Positions 45,433-55,578 of a DNA stretch of 64,000 nucleotides are shown in pieces. The position numbers and the translations under genes were made by a program. The stretch is from Palaemon carinicauda (taxonomy: Eukaryota; Arthropoda; Malacostraca; Decapoda; Palaemonidae). Location of the stretch: contig NC_090766.1 in NCBI RefSeq assembly GCF_036898095.1, positions 31,896,972-31,960,971 of the forward strand, in the 5' to 3' direction. Each line of letters starts with the position of its first letter. The first letter of the stretch is position 1. The notes beneath the pieces are model-generated. The model did no database searches. It saw only the letters and a list, made by a program, of their open reading frames with translations, and had not been told where the DNA came from.

Positions 45433-46582
45433 TCACCGGTACTCTGCTCTCCACCTTGAAGGAGTCTGGACAGAGGTAGTCTCCCTCCCAGGGCTGTGGG
45501 CATTAGCTGTGTTCTGGACAGGTGATCTGCTCATAACTGGCGCCTGTCGTCCACACTGTGCCACATGATGGTTGGACGAGCCACAACGTAGGCAGAGGTT
45601 GAGGCGTCTGCGACACTCGTCCACCAAGTGCCCTGGTTTTCGGCACCAGGCACAGTACCTCCTCTGGAATTGGGGAGATCTATCCAGGGTGCGCGATGGT
45701 GGCAGGCGCACTTCCACAGGTGCAGGTTTGGGGACCGGTCGAGGAGGAGTGCGTAAATACGCTCTGTCAGGTCCAGGTGAACGGTTGGGGGCAGCCATGG
45801 CAACCCTGTCGGCATATGAGCCGTGCCATGACTGTCCCACACGACTGATGGCCAAATCCTCTGCCTTCTGGCTTCGCTGACGGGATGCCTCGTCGAGAAC
45901 ACTCAACAGGTGTAGAACATCCTGCCAAGTGGCCTGACGGCCAGCGGAGACATTAATGGTGGCCAGAGACTGTTCCAGCCAACTCGCAGCTCTGCTCGGA
46001 ACAGTTCTGAGGAGCTTCCGCCTAAGCTCCCTCCGGTCCAAACTACGGCGAAGATAGGCAGACTTGTACAGGGAAGCTAACCGGACGGCGTAGATTTTCA
46101 GCAGTTCGCCCTCGCCACAGGTAGCACTGCTGAACCGGGCCTTCCTGCCCGCATCACGCCTCTCTCGGGCTTCTCGGCACCAGTCGAGGAGGCGTTCCTT
46201 CATGTCGGGGTATGAGACCTCGGGACCCCCCATGGCTGAGAACGCCTCATGAATTTCTCCCTTCAGAAATTTCCCGAGATCAACAGTCCATCGACCAGAG
46301 CTTCCTGCGGTATACATACTTACTGGCACAGTAGGCCTCAAAATCCCTCAGGAATCGGGCAAAACTCTGGCCAGTTTCCAGCTGGAAGATTCCAGGCTTG
46401 GGGTTCCTCCTGGAGTCAAGAACCTTGATAAGATCAGACAGACTGCGTTCTGTCTGGAGGGACTGGACATGGTCGGTGGAGACAGTGTCTTCTGAGATGA
46501 CACTGAGACAGGAGCTAGATTGATTGATTGATTGAAAGTTTTCTGGCATCCTGACATCTAAGGTCATTGACGCCGATACCAT
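45433..46582 (-). pseudogene. gag: Gypsy Gag (capsid–nucleocapsid) with a small frameshift
   Basis: The upstream frame (46582..46280) includes a capsid-like piece (GIFQLETGQSFARFLRDFEAYCASKY). The downstream frame (from about 46310) continues TAGSSGRWTVDLGKFLKGEI, MKERLLDWCREARERRDAGRK and two zinc knuckles, CAWCRKPGHLVDEC and CLRCGSSNHHVAQC. A four-base GTAT duplication near 46310 explains the frame change. After the stop at 45433 a Lys-rich stretch (KKKKKSKKAKPRK) is readable in the frame that leads to the slippery site, with one TAG near 45297, so the 3' end of gag has decayed too. Function: particle assembly and RNA packaging. Confidence 0.8.
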
Positions 46583-46649
46583 TTACTGTATAAGAAAATT
46601 AAAAGAGAATTCGATTAAAACCATAAAAATTAAGAAGTCATTAAAATAG

Positions 46650-49600
46650 TTAAATAGTTTTCAGAAGACCTGCTTCTGAAATAAATCTAAAAATTCCGCT
46701 CGCATAGTAAGACACATCATGTCCAAGAATCTTGGCAAGGATAAACCTGCCATCCTCACCTCGAGCCTCAAACAGATATCTATTTCTTAAGTTAGTAAAA
46801 TTAGGGCATTCGGTCAACAAATGCCCCACTGTTAAAGGTACTAAGCAGTCCTCGCAATACGGTTGGTGTTGGCCCTTCAGCAGAAACTCGTGTGTCAACC
46901 GTGTGTGACCAATACGGAGACGACAAAGAGTCGTCTCCCATTTTCGGGGAATCATGTTATACCTCCCAGGTGATATGATATTTGTTACTTCCCTCATTTT
47001 ATTGCCGTCTTGACTGTCCCAGTGCTGTTGCCATTTATCACAAACCAATTTCTTGATGTAAGGTAGGAGATCGTTACATGGAATGGGATACCTCCTTGGT
47101 AGCAACTCTGATGCCGCATTCTTCGCCAGTAAATCTGCCTTCTCATTCCCAGACACACCTACATGTGCTGGAACCCAACAAAATCGAACAGTTATACCTT
47201 TCCGTCCAATAATAAAAAGCCATTCTAAAATCTTTAAAACTAGAGGGTTACTAGAATTAAAAACTTCTAAAGCTTGAAGAACACTCCTTGCATCACTAAA
47301 AATTGTAAAATTACCCTCCTTTTCCAAAGCTATTTTCTCAATAGCGGTTAATATGCCATACAGTTCGGCAGTAAATATGGAAGCTGTTAGAGGAAGTGCA
47401 CCTCTACAATTAAAATCATTACTATGTACTCCAAATCCAACGCCAGCATCAGATTTGGAGCCATCAGTATATATAAAAGTCGATCCCCTATGTTCTTCGA
47501 CATGTTCCATAAAAAGAGACCTGGATTCTAAGTCAGTCATATTCTTCTTAACTCCAATAAAGTATTTACAAAAAGATATGTCAGGTAATTTCCATGGAGG
47601 CGTTGATGATACCTTGAATGGAAGTACCTTATTTCTAATTATATCCAGACTATTTAGAAATCGTTTCACCCGAAAGCCATAAGGTTGAGGAGATTTTGGG
47701 TGCAACTCAAAGTATGATGCGTGTCTTACAAGGCTTGCAGTCTGAAAGGCTAGAGAGCTAGGGAGTCTTTGCAATCTAAACCAATACCGAAGAATGGAAG
47801 ACATTCGGTAAAGGTCTATAGGTAACTCTCCAGCATCAACAAGGAGACTTGGGATAGGCGAGGTTTTAAAAGCTCCAGTAGATAATCTAATACCTGCATG
47901 ATGTATCGAGTCTAATATTTTTAACCGGCTTGGGGTGGCTGAAGAATATACCTCACAACCATAACTAATTTTGGAAAAAATCAAGGCCTTGTATAATTTT
48001 AAAATAGTATTGCGGTCTGCCCCCCATGATGTATGGGACAATACTTTTAAGATATTCAGAGTTTCAACACATTTAGCTTTTAGCGCTTTTAGGTGAGAAA
48101 CCCATGTAAGTCTACAGTCAAATATCAAACCTAAAAATTTGGTTTCCGATACACATGGTATCCGTTGACCTTTAATGTATATATCCGGGTCTGGATGTAC
48201 TCCCCGGATACGACAAAAATGGACAATGGTAGTTTTACTTGTCGAGAACTTAAATCCATTCATGTCAGCCCACTGGATAATTTTATCAATAGAGAGTTGG
48301 ATTTTTCTCTCAACCATTGCCATTCTAGTGCCAGCAAATGATATTGAGAGATCATCCACAAATAGTGTTGAGAGAACATCCTGGGGAATGGCTGAGGATA
48401 TCCCATTAATTGCTAGTGCAAAAAGGGTTACACTCAGCACACTACCCTGAGGAACTCCTTCTTCCTGGCACTTACTCTCTGATAGAGTTTCCCCCACTCT
48501 CACTTGAAAAACTCTACGTGAAAGAAATGCCTGAATAAATAGTGGCAGCTCTCCTCTCAATCCCAATTCATGAATGGTTTTAAGAATACCATATCTCCAT
48601 GTGGTATCATATGCCTTTTCAAGGTCAAAAAATACTGTAACATGGTGCTGTTTGGAAGCAAAGGCTTCACAAATAGATGACTCAAGTCGTATCAACACAT
48701 CAGTCGTTGAGTGCATTTTTCGGAATCCACATTGAATCGGTGATAAAATACCTTTCTTTTCAAGGTACCATATCAGCCTTGCATTGACCATCTTCTCCAT
48801 GATTTTACATAAACAAGATGTCAATGCAATAGGACGATAGTTTGCTGCTAAAAACTTGTCTTTACCGGGTTTTAAAAAGGCTAAAATAATGGCTAGTTCC
48901 CAAACACTTGGGTAGCTATGATCATGCCATATTCTATTAATAATGCTTAAAATAAATAGCTTTGTATTAAAATGTACATGTTTAATCATTGCATATGGAA
49001 CTCCATCGGGTCCAGGGGCTGTATCGTTGCAATGAGCAAGTGCGGAATCAAATTCTCTTTCAGTGAAAGGAGAATTATACGACTCTTCCCTTCTTGTTGC
49101 AAAATGTAAAATTTTCTTTTCTTCAGTGCTCCTATACTGGTGACCAGGGGCTCCTTCACACTTGCTGGATACATTTGAAAAATGATTAGCCAGGGCATTG
49201 CTAACTTCATTTGCTTCAGTTACATACTGGCCATTCACCTTCAACACTGGTGGTGGGTTAGGGGTGAATTTGCCAGCTATCTTTTTTACTTTCCTCCACA
49301 CAGAAGATGGTGGTGTTCTACTGTTAATAGAGGAAACAAAAGACATCCATGACTGGCGCCTTGCTTCTTTCATGGCACGACGGAACTGTGCTCTACATTT
49401 CTTGTACATTATTAAATTCTCATCAGTTCTGCGTCTACGCAATCGTGTTAGAGATCTTCTTGTGGCTCTGTGGAGTGCAGTTAGTTCTGAAGACCACCAC
49501 GGGACTGGTCGTCATTTGAATAACCCTGTTGTTTTGGGAATTGAATTGACTCCTGCTGTATGAAGAGTTCCATTCAGTAGGTCTATGGCATCATCAACAC

Positions 49601-50339
49601 TTTCAAATTGTTCTGCTCTCCCTTCGATTTCACTTAGCTCACAAAATTTAACCCAGTCTGCCTTGTCTAGATTCCAACGTGGCGATCTTTGCAAAGGCGG
49701 ACCCTTGTTGGTATTTATAATGATTGGTGCATGATCACTAGTATGCCAATCATCTAATGTCCTCCAATCAAAATCAAGAAGGCAGTTAGAGCTTGCAATT
49801 GAAAGGTCAATGCATGACAAAGTACCTGTCTGAACATGGAAGTGTGTGGGCTCTCCTGTATTAAGGAGTCCCACATCCTCATTCTCCACAATTGATGAGA
49901 TAATATTGCCCCTTGTGTTGGCCAAAACATCACCCCATAAAGGATGTCTACCATTCATATCTCCCAGTAAGAGAAAAGGTTGAGGGAGTTGTTGAATGAC
50001 CTCTGCTAAATCATCATATAAAATATTATCATTTGGAGGTAAGTACAGAGAGCATATTGTATATTTTCTCCCTATATCAATTTGTACAACAACTGCCTGC
50101 AGGGTTGTACGTATAGACATGGGTATTTGGGGAACATCTCGACGAATGTACATGAGACTTCCGCCATGGCTCCCTGCTTGTTGATTATATGGTGTTCTAT
50201 AGCTAACATACTCTCGAGGACTAGGAGTGTTAGAATCAAGCATACTTTCCTGTAGACATACAATTATGGGGGAATGCTCATGAATTAGGAGCTTAAGTTC
50301 TTCATATTTCGCCCTCAAACCCTGACAGTTCCATTGCAA
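46650..50339 (-). pseudogene. LINE ORF2: endonuclease, reverse transcriptase, RNase H; one nonsense codon
   Basis: About 1230 residues interrupted only by TGA at 49512..49514 (FK-stop-RPVPWW); both sides are in the same frame. APE-type endonuclease: QWNCQGLRAKY, CLQES, GDMNGRHPLWG, IDLSIAS and SDHAPI, covering the Asn, Glu, Asp, Asn, Ser and His catalytic positions. RT: YRPIALTS, FFDLEKAYDTTW, GVPQGSVLS and FVDDLSISF (about 48355). RNase H: FIYTDGSKSDAGVG, TAELYGI, FSDARSVLQAL and HVGVSGNEKADLLAK. A Cys/His motif (YCEDCLVPLTVGHLLTEC) closes the protein. No ATG exists in frame upstream of QWNCQG; the frame opens just after a TAA that overlaps the end of ORF1, so re-initiation is likely. CGA to TGA would explain the stop. 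Confidence 0.88.
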
Positions 50340-50353
50340 AATGGAGGAGAAAA

Positions 50354-52144
50354 CTATGGATTATTTCTGGAAGACATCTTGGATGAGGTCTTCCCATTAG
50401 CAGTTTTTAATGTAACATTATTACCAGTAGGTTTCTTCAGAGGTGGTCTTGTTATGTTGGGTTTAACGTTGGTGATTTTCTTTGTATTCTTTTTATCTAT
50501 TTGTTGAGGTGGATGGTGGACCTCAACTTGAATTTCTGATTTATTCAGTCCATCTTCTGGTTCATTAGAAACATCAACAGACAAAACATCAAATTTATTT
50601 GATGTCATAACCTTAACGTTTCTAATGGAGGGTGGAGAGAGAGATGGAGGTCTCTCTCTTTTGCGATTAATAGATGGTGGGATTCGAGGTTTTTGCACCT
50701 TTCCCACAACAGGTGCATCAGGTAAGTTAGTCTTAAGTGGAACCTCCATCAGATCAGGCAAGGACATGGCCTGAGAGAGGTTTGTATTACTTTTTGTAAT
50801 GGCGGCTGAAGGCTGTACAGCAATGGGCAATGACCTAGTGTTAATACACCGTGGTAAAGCCTCAGGAGGTGATAAGGTTACCTCGTTATTTGATATTTTG
50901 TCAGATAGTATACTTTTTTTTGAGCTATTGGCAGTGCTAGGTTGGTTTGATTTTAATGCCTTAGCATATGTATTTGATTTATTTAATAGTCTTTTGGCAT
51001 GGGTCACACTTATGTGTTCTAAGTTTGATTTGTTGAGGGCAGCTTCCTCCAACTTATATAGCTCGCAAATCTTGTCTGTGGATTTGTGATTCGAGCTGCA
51101 ATTTAAACACCTGGCTCCAAGTGCACACTCTCCATGGTAAGATTTGGAGCAAATACCACACATCTTCTCATTTTTGCAAACTTTGGACGGGTGCCCAAAT
51201 TTAAAACAATTAAAGCATTGCAATGGCTTCTGCTTGAAGGGTCTTACTTTAATCCTTTCGTTCTCGATAGTAATATGAAAAGGTACATCAGCATCCTGGA
51301 ACGTAAGGATTATCATTGATGTACCTGGGACTTTATGAACTTTCCAAACATTTAATGGACACATGGCCAGTATCTCCTCCTCTGTAAAATCATATAGGTC
51401 TCTGTTAAAAACTACGCCCCTTCTGTAGCTAAAATTTAGGTGGGGTTTGACATCTAACTTAATGTCATCATTATTTATTTTCATATTGGACAATATTACC
51501 GACTGTGTACTGGATTTGGCATGGATAAGGAAACTATTTTTTCCGAAACGAGATATATCGCCTGGTGCAATAGTTCCTACTTTTTTCTGAATCAATTTGC
51601 ATATTTTAAAATAATTCCCTGTAACCCCCTTTGATTCAGCTATAAGCCACATCGGTGGTTTTGGATTTCTCTGGGAGGGCATGACTAAATCTGCGCCTTT
51701 TTCCAACCAATCGGCAGGCCTGTACACATCTAAATCTTTTGGTACCTTATCGCAGAGAGCAGCCGCGACATTCAAGTTATTAATTTTGATATTATTCAAA
51801 TTACTTATTGCACTAAATGCTTCGTCATAACTACTGTAAGATATCCATGAATCCCAAGTTTCAGCTTTAAGTTTCATCCTTATTTCTTTTATGCATCCAT
51901 AGCATTCAAATGCTTTACATAGATCATCATAATTTGTTTCTATTGAAATTTGTGTAACATGGAGGATTCGAAGTTTCCTCGTGTTACCCAAATTACTCGA
52001 TTTAGAAATATAAGTAGAATGGTCCTTTCCCGTTCCGAGGTCATCAACAGAGCTATCCCTTATCACATTAGCAGAGGTCGTCAACAGTGCCGGGGGAGAG
52101 TCAGCGTATCCAGGGGATGGGGGTTCATTCCTTAAAGAATCCAT
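50354..52144 (-). CDS. LINE ORF1: RRM plus zinc-knuckle nucleic-acid chaperone
   Basis: 597 residues from the ATG at 52144 (MDSLRNEPPSPGY); the frame extends upstream to 52228, but this start leaves the better N-terminus. An RRM-like fold is visible near residues 60..150 (LRILHVTQISIETNYDDLCKAF, GCIKEIRMKL, WISYSSYDEAFSAI). Three Cys-rich knuckles follow at about 310..370: CFNCFKFGHPSKVC, CGICSKSYHGEC and CLNCSSNHKSTDKIC. A Pro/Ser/Lys-rich tail follows. The frame is uninterrupted. It would coat LINE RNA and assist target-primed reverse transcription. ORF2 starts 14 bases downstream. Confidence 0.85.
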   Translation of the reverse strand: MDSLRNEPPSPGYADSPPALLTTSANVIRDSSVDDLGTGKDHSTYISKSSNLGNTRKLRILHVTQISIETNYDDLCKAFECYGCIKEIRMKLKAETWDSWISYSSYDEAFSAISNLNNIKINNLNVAAALCDKVPKDLDVYRPADWLEKGADLVMPSQRNPKPPMWLIAESKGVTGNYFKICKLIQKKVGTIAPGDISRFGKNSFLIHAKSSTQSVILSNMKINNDDIKLDVKPHLNFSYRRGVVFNRDLYDFTEEEILAMCPLNVWKVHKVPGTSMIILTFQDADVPFHITIENERIKVRPFKQKPLQCFNCFKFGHPSKVCKNEKMCGICSKSYHGECALGARCLNCSSNHKSTDKICELYKLEEAALNKSNLEHISVTHAKRLLNKSNTYAKALKSNQPSTANSSKKSILSDKISNNEVTLSPPEALPRCINTRSLPIAVQPSAAITKSNTNLSQAMSLPDLMEVPLKTNLPDAPVVGKVQKPRIPPSINRKRERPPSLSPPSIRNVKVMTSNKFDVLSVDVSNEPEDGLNKSEIQVEVHHPPQQIDKKNTKKITNVKPNITRPPLKKPTGNNVTLKTANGKTSSKMSSRNNP

Positions 52145-52660
52145 TATAGTAAAGAGAGGGAAAAGAGTTAGTTTGATGTACCTGCTCGAGAATGTTAGGC
52201 CATCACGCGTCGGAAAGGAAATTTGCACTCTCTACTATCGGCACAATGAGAGTATACTTCCCAGATGGTCCACTCCATACCCTACCCGAAGGATAGCATC
52301 AAAACAGATATAGAGGCACAGGTGTAAGCTGAACCCGCCTGTTAGGACTGAGACCAAGAAATTATGGAATCATCCTCCCCATATCTATAATGACGGGCTT
52401 CCGGCCAAAAGCCGAGAGTCCTACCCCAAGCATTGGATCCCCCTGGATTCCGAAGACCCAACACTTGAGAATAGTTCCGCCAAAAAGGTCCAAACCATCT
52501 TCGGGATGGCTGAAATCATCCAATACTCTCATATATAGCTTTGAATGCAAACACCTCCCAACCGTGATACCTCCTCCCACTCATCAAAGCAGGCAGCAAT
52601 AAAGGATGTATGAACATCCCCGCCGGGGCTACAATGGATGTGAAAACATCCAAGCCATAG
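52145..52660 (-). other. LINE 5' untranslated region
   Basis: No long conserved frame. An A-rich/TA-rich stretch at 52668..52710 may mark the boundary with Gypsy sequence. Confidence 0.4.
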
Positions 52661-52958
52661 GAGAAAAGAAAAAAAAAAAAAATAAATAAATAAATATATA
52701 TGTACATAATATATACACACATATAATAAGGGAAATTTTTCTCATAGAGTTTGGAAAGCAAGACTAAAGAAAGTTCGTGAAATTAGGATAAGGTCGAAGT
52801 AGTATTGAGAAAAAGAAAAAGGTAAAAGAGAGAAATTTAGATTCGAACTGGGGGAGCAATTTCCCCAAGTTCGAGAGCCCTCTTGCCCGTCACCAAGTTT
52901 CAGCACGGGAATTAAATGCCGTGCTGAAGCTTAATGACTTCATCAAGGCATTCTCTCA

Positions 52959-53597
52959 TTAAGAGGGACAGGAGCTAGAAGTGTCACTACCAGAATCTTC
53001 ACTGGTAGACTCCTGTGATGAAGATGTCATTTCAGGTATGGCTGGTCTAGCTCTTTCCTTGGCCTGGCGTCTCCGCTTTGGGATAGCTCCTGTCTGGGCA
53101 AGAACTGCCTCAGCGGTAGCTGCTGGAGCCTTTTCTGGCCTACTGGCTTCAACTAGATTGTCCAGGAACTGCTCCCCTAGTCTACTGGCTGCAGGCTCTG
53201 GTGGACTAACAGAGTTAGTTGCCAGAACAGGCGAGGAAGCAAGCAGTCCACTTGGGACAGGAGACTCCCAGAAGCCTGGTACAGGGGGGATTAACGATGT
53301 GAACCCTGGAGGGGGCTGGAGACCTCCAATCAGTGGCTCTGCTCCAGTCACTGGAATTGCCAGACCATTGTAATTTGGCCAAGCTGGGGATGTAGCAGGA
53401 GCATTGGTGGTCACTGTAGTCGTGACCCCAGTGGCAACGTGGCACGTTGGTGACGGCTCCACGCTCTTCAGGGCCGCTACTTCAAGTGTCAGGGACTTGA
53501 CCTGAGTTGCCAGGTCACTGACAATCTGGATAAGACTCGCCACATCCCGGCTCAGGCTCTTCTTAGCCTTTCGACGCTTACTGGATGACGATGCCAT
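52959..53597 (-). CDS. Gypsy first ORF (Gag N-terminal or leader protein)
   Basis: 212 residues from the ATG at 53597 (MASSSSKRRKAKKSL), close behind the primer-binding site. A basic N-terminus is followed by a heptad-like helix (VASLIQIVSDLATQVKSLTLEVAALKS), a Pro/Gly/Ala-rich centre (GLQPPPGFTSLIPPVPGFW), a basic patch (PKRRRQAKERARP) and a Ser/Glu/Asp-rich end (SQESTSEDSGSDTSSS). It carries no known domain. Position suggests an N-terminal Gag or coiled-coil oligomerisation part. The LINE inserted downstream separates it from the capsid/zinc-knuckle frame, so whether the two were once one protein cannot be told here. Confidence 0.6.
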   Translation of the reverse strand: MASSSSKRRKAKKSLSRDVASLIQIVSDLATQVKSLTLEVAALKSVEPSPTCHVATGVTTTVTTNAPATSPAWPNYNGLAIPVTGAEPLIGGLQPPPGFTSLIPPVPGFWESPVPSGLLASSPVLATNSVSPPEPAASRLGEQFLDNLVEASRPEKAPAATAEAVLAQTGAIPKRRRQAKERARPAIPEMTSSSQESTSEDSGSDTSSSCPS

Positions 53598-53615
53598 CAC
53601 TAAAGGTTGGTGTTT

Positions 53616-53632
53616 CCCGGGTTTGGGCACCA
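53616..53632 (-). promoter_or_regulatory. Gypsy primer-binding site
   Basis: On the minus strand TGGTGCCCAAACCCGGG starts 7 bases after the 5' LTR. TGG pairs with the CCA end of a tRNA. I could not assign the tRNA. Confidence 0.75.
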
Positions 53633-53639
53633 AAAATTA

Positions 53640-54753
53640 TGTAGTGGTTTGCGGACTGTGGCCAGAGGTAGCACCCGAACTGCCTAGTGTCCAAATGCCG
53701 ACCACAACCCGACGTTCACTACACAAAAAATATACAACAGTGGAATACCCAAAAACCTGAGTAAAAGTTCAACAGACCTGAGTACTGGGCACCACCCCTT
53801 GATTTATACTGGGCAAGGGGACCCAGCTAGAACCTGACTTACCCGTTTGCTTCTCCTCCCTTTTGCTTGCTGATCATAAGTACAAGTATAAGAACATTAG
53901 GTGAAAGGAAATATTGTTTAATTAATTACGGGACACAGTGTGGGAGGAAATAATTATGATAAGTTACGGTACTTAAGAGATCTTAAAAAACAGTGGCTGG
54001 GGAAGGGGGGCACATTGGTGTAGGAACAGGAATGATATGCAGTGTTCAAAAACAAGAAAATAAAATTTATTTGTACAAAACTGTTAGGGTTATGTTAGCA
54101 TGGACCCATCAATCCAAATAGAAAATTAAAGACAAAATTAGCATTCCTTAACGTCAAACTTCAGCAACAGGGTAACAGTGATAACAAACAGGAAATTTTC
54201 TTCCCCCAGGTGGGACACTCATAAGTGTTCCTATACAGGCCAAGTCTAAACCAAGGCACACTTAACCGTGTATCTATTTGGCCAAGTACCAGTATGCCAT
54301 CTATAAAGAACATATAACGGTGAAAAATACAGTACCACAATTTTCCCTAAATCAATACTGTTCTCATCAATCTCCCGTCCACCATTGGGATGCAAAGTCA
54401 CTTAAACAGTCCTAATTTCTGAAAAGTACAGCCGCATACTATGTCGTACAGGTCTGTGCGGGCCCACCATTACAATGTCTCGAAAAGTTTGTCAACAGCA
54501 CATTTGAAATCACTCAATCTTGGAAGGGGTTTTGAATAAGTCTGAATTCATACTAAACTCAAAAGTCACCCTCTTCCTAACATCGGAATTCACTTCTTGG
54601 GCCTCTGACCGGGTAGGCCATTTCCATAGCTCATGTTAACTAGTTAATGTTCATAACACACTCTCATATAGCAACACAGTAGCTTACTTCTAGTTACAAG
54701 GTATGGATATAGAACAGCATCACAGACTAGTACAGACTGATAACAGGAAATAT
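53640..54753 (-). repeat. Gypsy 5' LTR, first fragment
   Basis: Same sequence as 30767..31263 plus 37644..38270, uninterrupted at the DIRS-E site (GACAAAATTAGC at 54133). It is cut after GGAAATAT by DIRS-D. Confidence 0.93.
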
Positions 54754-54800
54754 GACAAATTCGAAGATAATTTGTATTTTTCCTAACCATACAAACCTTA

Positions 54801-54957
54801 GCTATTTACAAAGGGTTTACTTTTAGCGCAGCTGAAATGACGAGCCAATAGTTTTTAACGAGGGTTAATTACCCCCGCGCTAGTTAGCGGGGGGTGGGGA
54901 AGGGTAGCTTGCTACCCCTCCCCCCTCCACACACCGGTGACTTGCTTCACTTCACTT
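54801..54957 (-). repeat. DIRS-D inverted terminal repeat, 3' copy
   Basis: 157 bp, the reverse complement of 62722..62878, running from GCTATTTACAAAGGG to TTCACTTCACTT. One side carries one extra G or C in homopolymer runs at most. Confidence 0.93.
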
Positions 54958-55008
54958 AGAGGTAGGACTTGACTTGGGGGTCAGGGATGGCGGGCACATA
55001 TGTGTAAA

Positions 55009-55100
55009 TAGCTAAGGTTTGTATGGTTAGGAAAAATACAAATTATCTTCGAATTTGTCATTTGTTCCGTAACCGAAATACAAACCACGCTATTTACAAA
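55009..55100 (-). repeat. DIRS-D internal complementary region
   Basis: First half: reverse complement of the 54753 end (AAATACAAATTATCTTCGAATTTGTC). Second half: reverse complement of the 62906 end (TTTGTTCCGTAACCGAAATAC). They overlap in the dinucleotide AT near 55062. Confidence 0.93.
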
Positions 55101-55578
55101 GGGTGACTTACCCCTTAGGAAGGGTGGAAAGTCCCCAGCCTTACTGACTTCGGCTTGCCCGGGGGCTCGATCCCTTAGTGAGCAGCACTAGAGAGAGGGA
55201 GCCCCTGTACCTCACAGGTTCCTAGCATCGCTAGGAACGAGTGGCCTACATAAGTAGTGTGAGGAGGAGAGTGTGACTCGTCCTATGAAGTTGACCTTGA
55301 GACCTTCAGATAGGAATTCTAGGATAGGACGTTCCCCATACCACCTCGTCAGGGTATGGGAGACGCAACAGTATTAAGCTTAATACTAGGAGCACAAAGA
55401 AGCATGGGTTACCTGCAGAGGTCGAGGTCAGCTATGCGAGGACCAGGATGCTGCTTCCCCAAGAGAGGGGAGAATGAAGAAAGAAGTAAGGGTCAGACAT
55501 ACTCTTTCATTCACACAGACTAAGACCGGGTAACAACGCCCTCAACCTACTGCTACTTGTCCAAAAAGGAGCCTGAGG
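55101..55578 (-). other. DIRS-D 3' non-coding region
   Basis: No gene. It lies between the junction region and the recombinase stop. Confidence 0.55.

Larger units (their letters stand above)
46590..52660 (-). mobile_element. I-group (Jockey superfamily) LINE inserted in the Gypsy gag region
   Basis: Two ORFs on the minus strand: ORF1 with RRM and CCHC knuckles, ORF2 with endonuclease, RT and RNase H. A C-terminal RNase H plus a zinc-knuckle ORF1 is typical of the I group rather than CR1 or RTE. A 5' leader of some 400 to 500 bp precedes ORF1. Neither end could be fixed: the 3' end is an AT-rich stretch at 46585..46650, and I found no certain target duplication, so both limits are approximate. 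Confidence 0.85.

Noticed and set aside
46500..46540. Short GATT repeat as a LINE insertion scar
   Set aside because: It lies inside the Gypsy gag reading frame, and no matching copy was found at the other side of the LINE.
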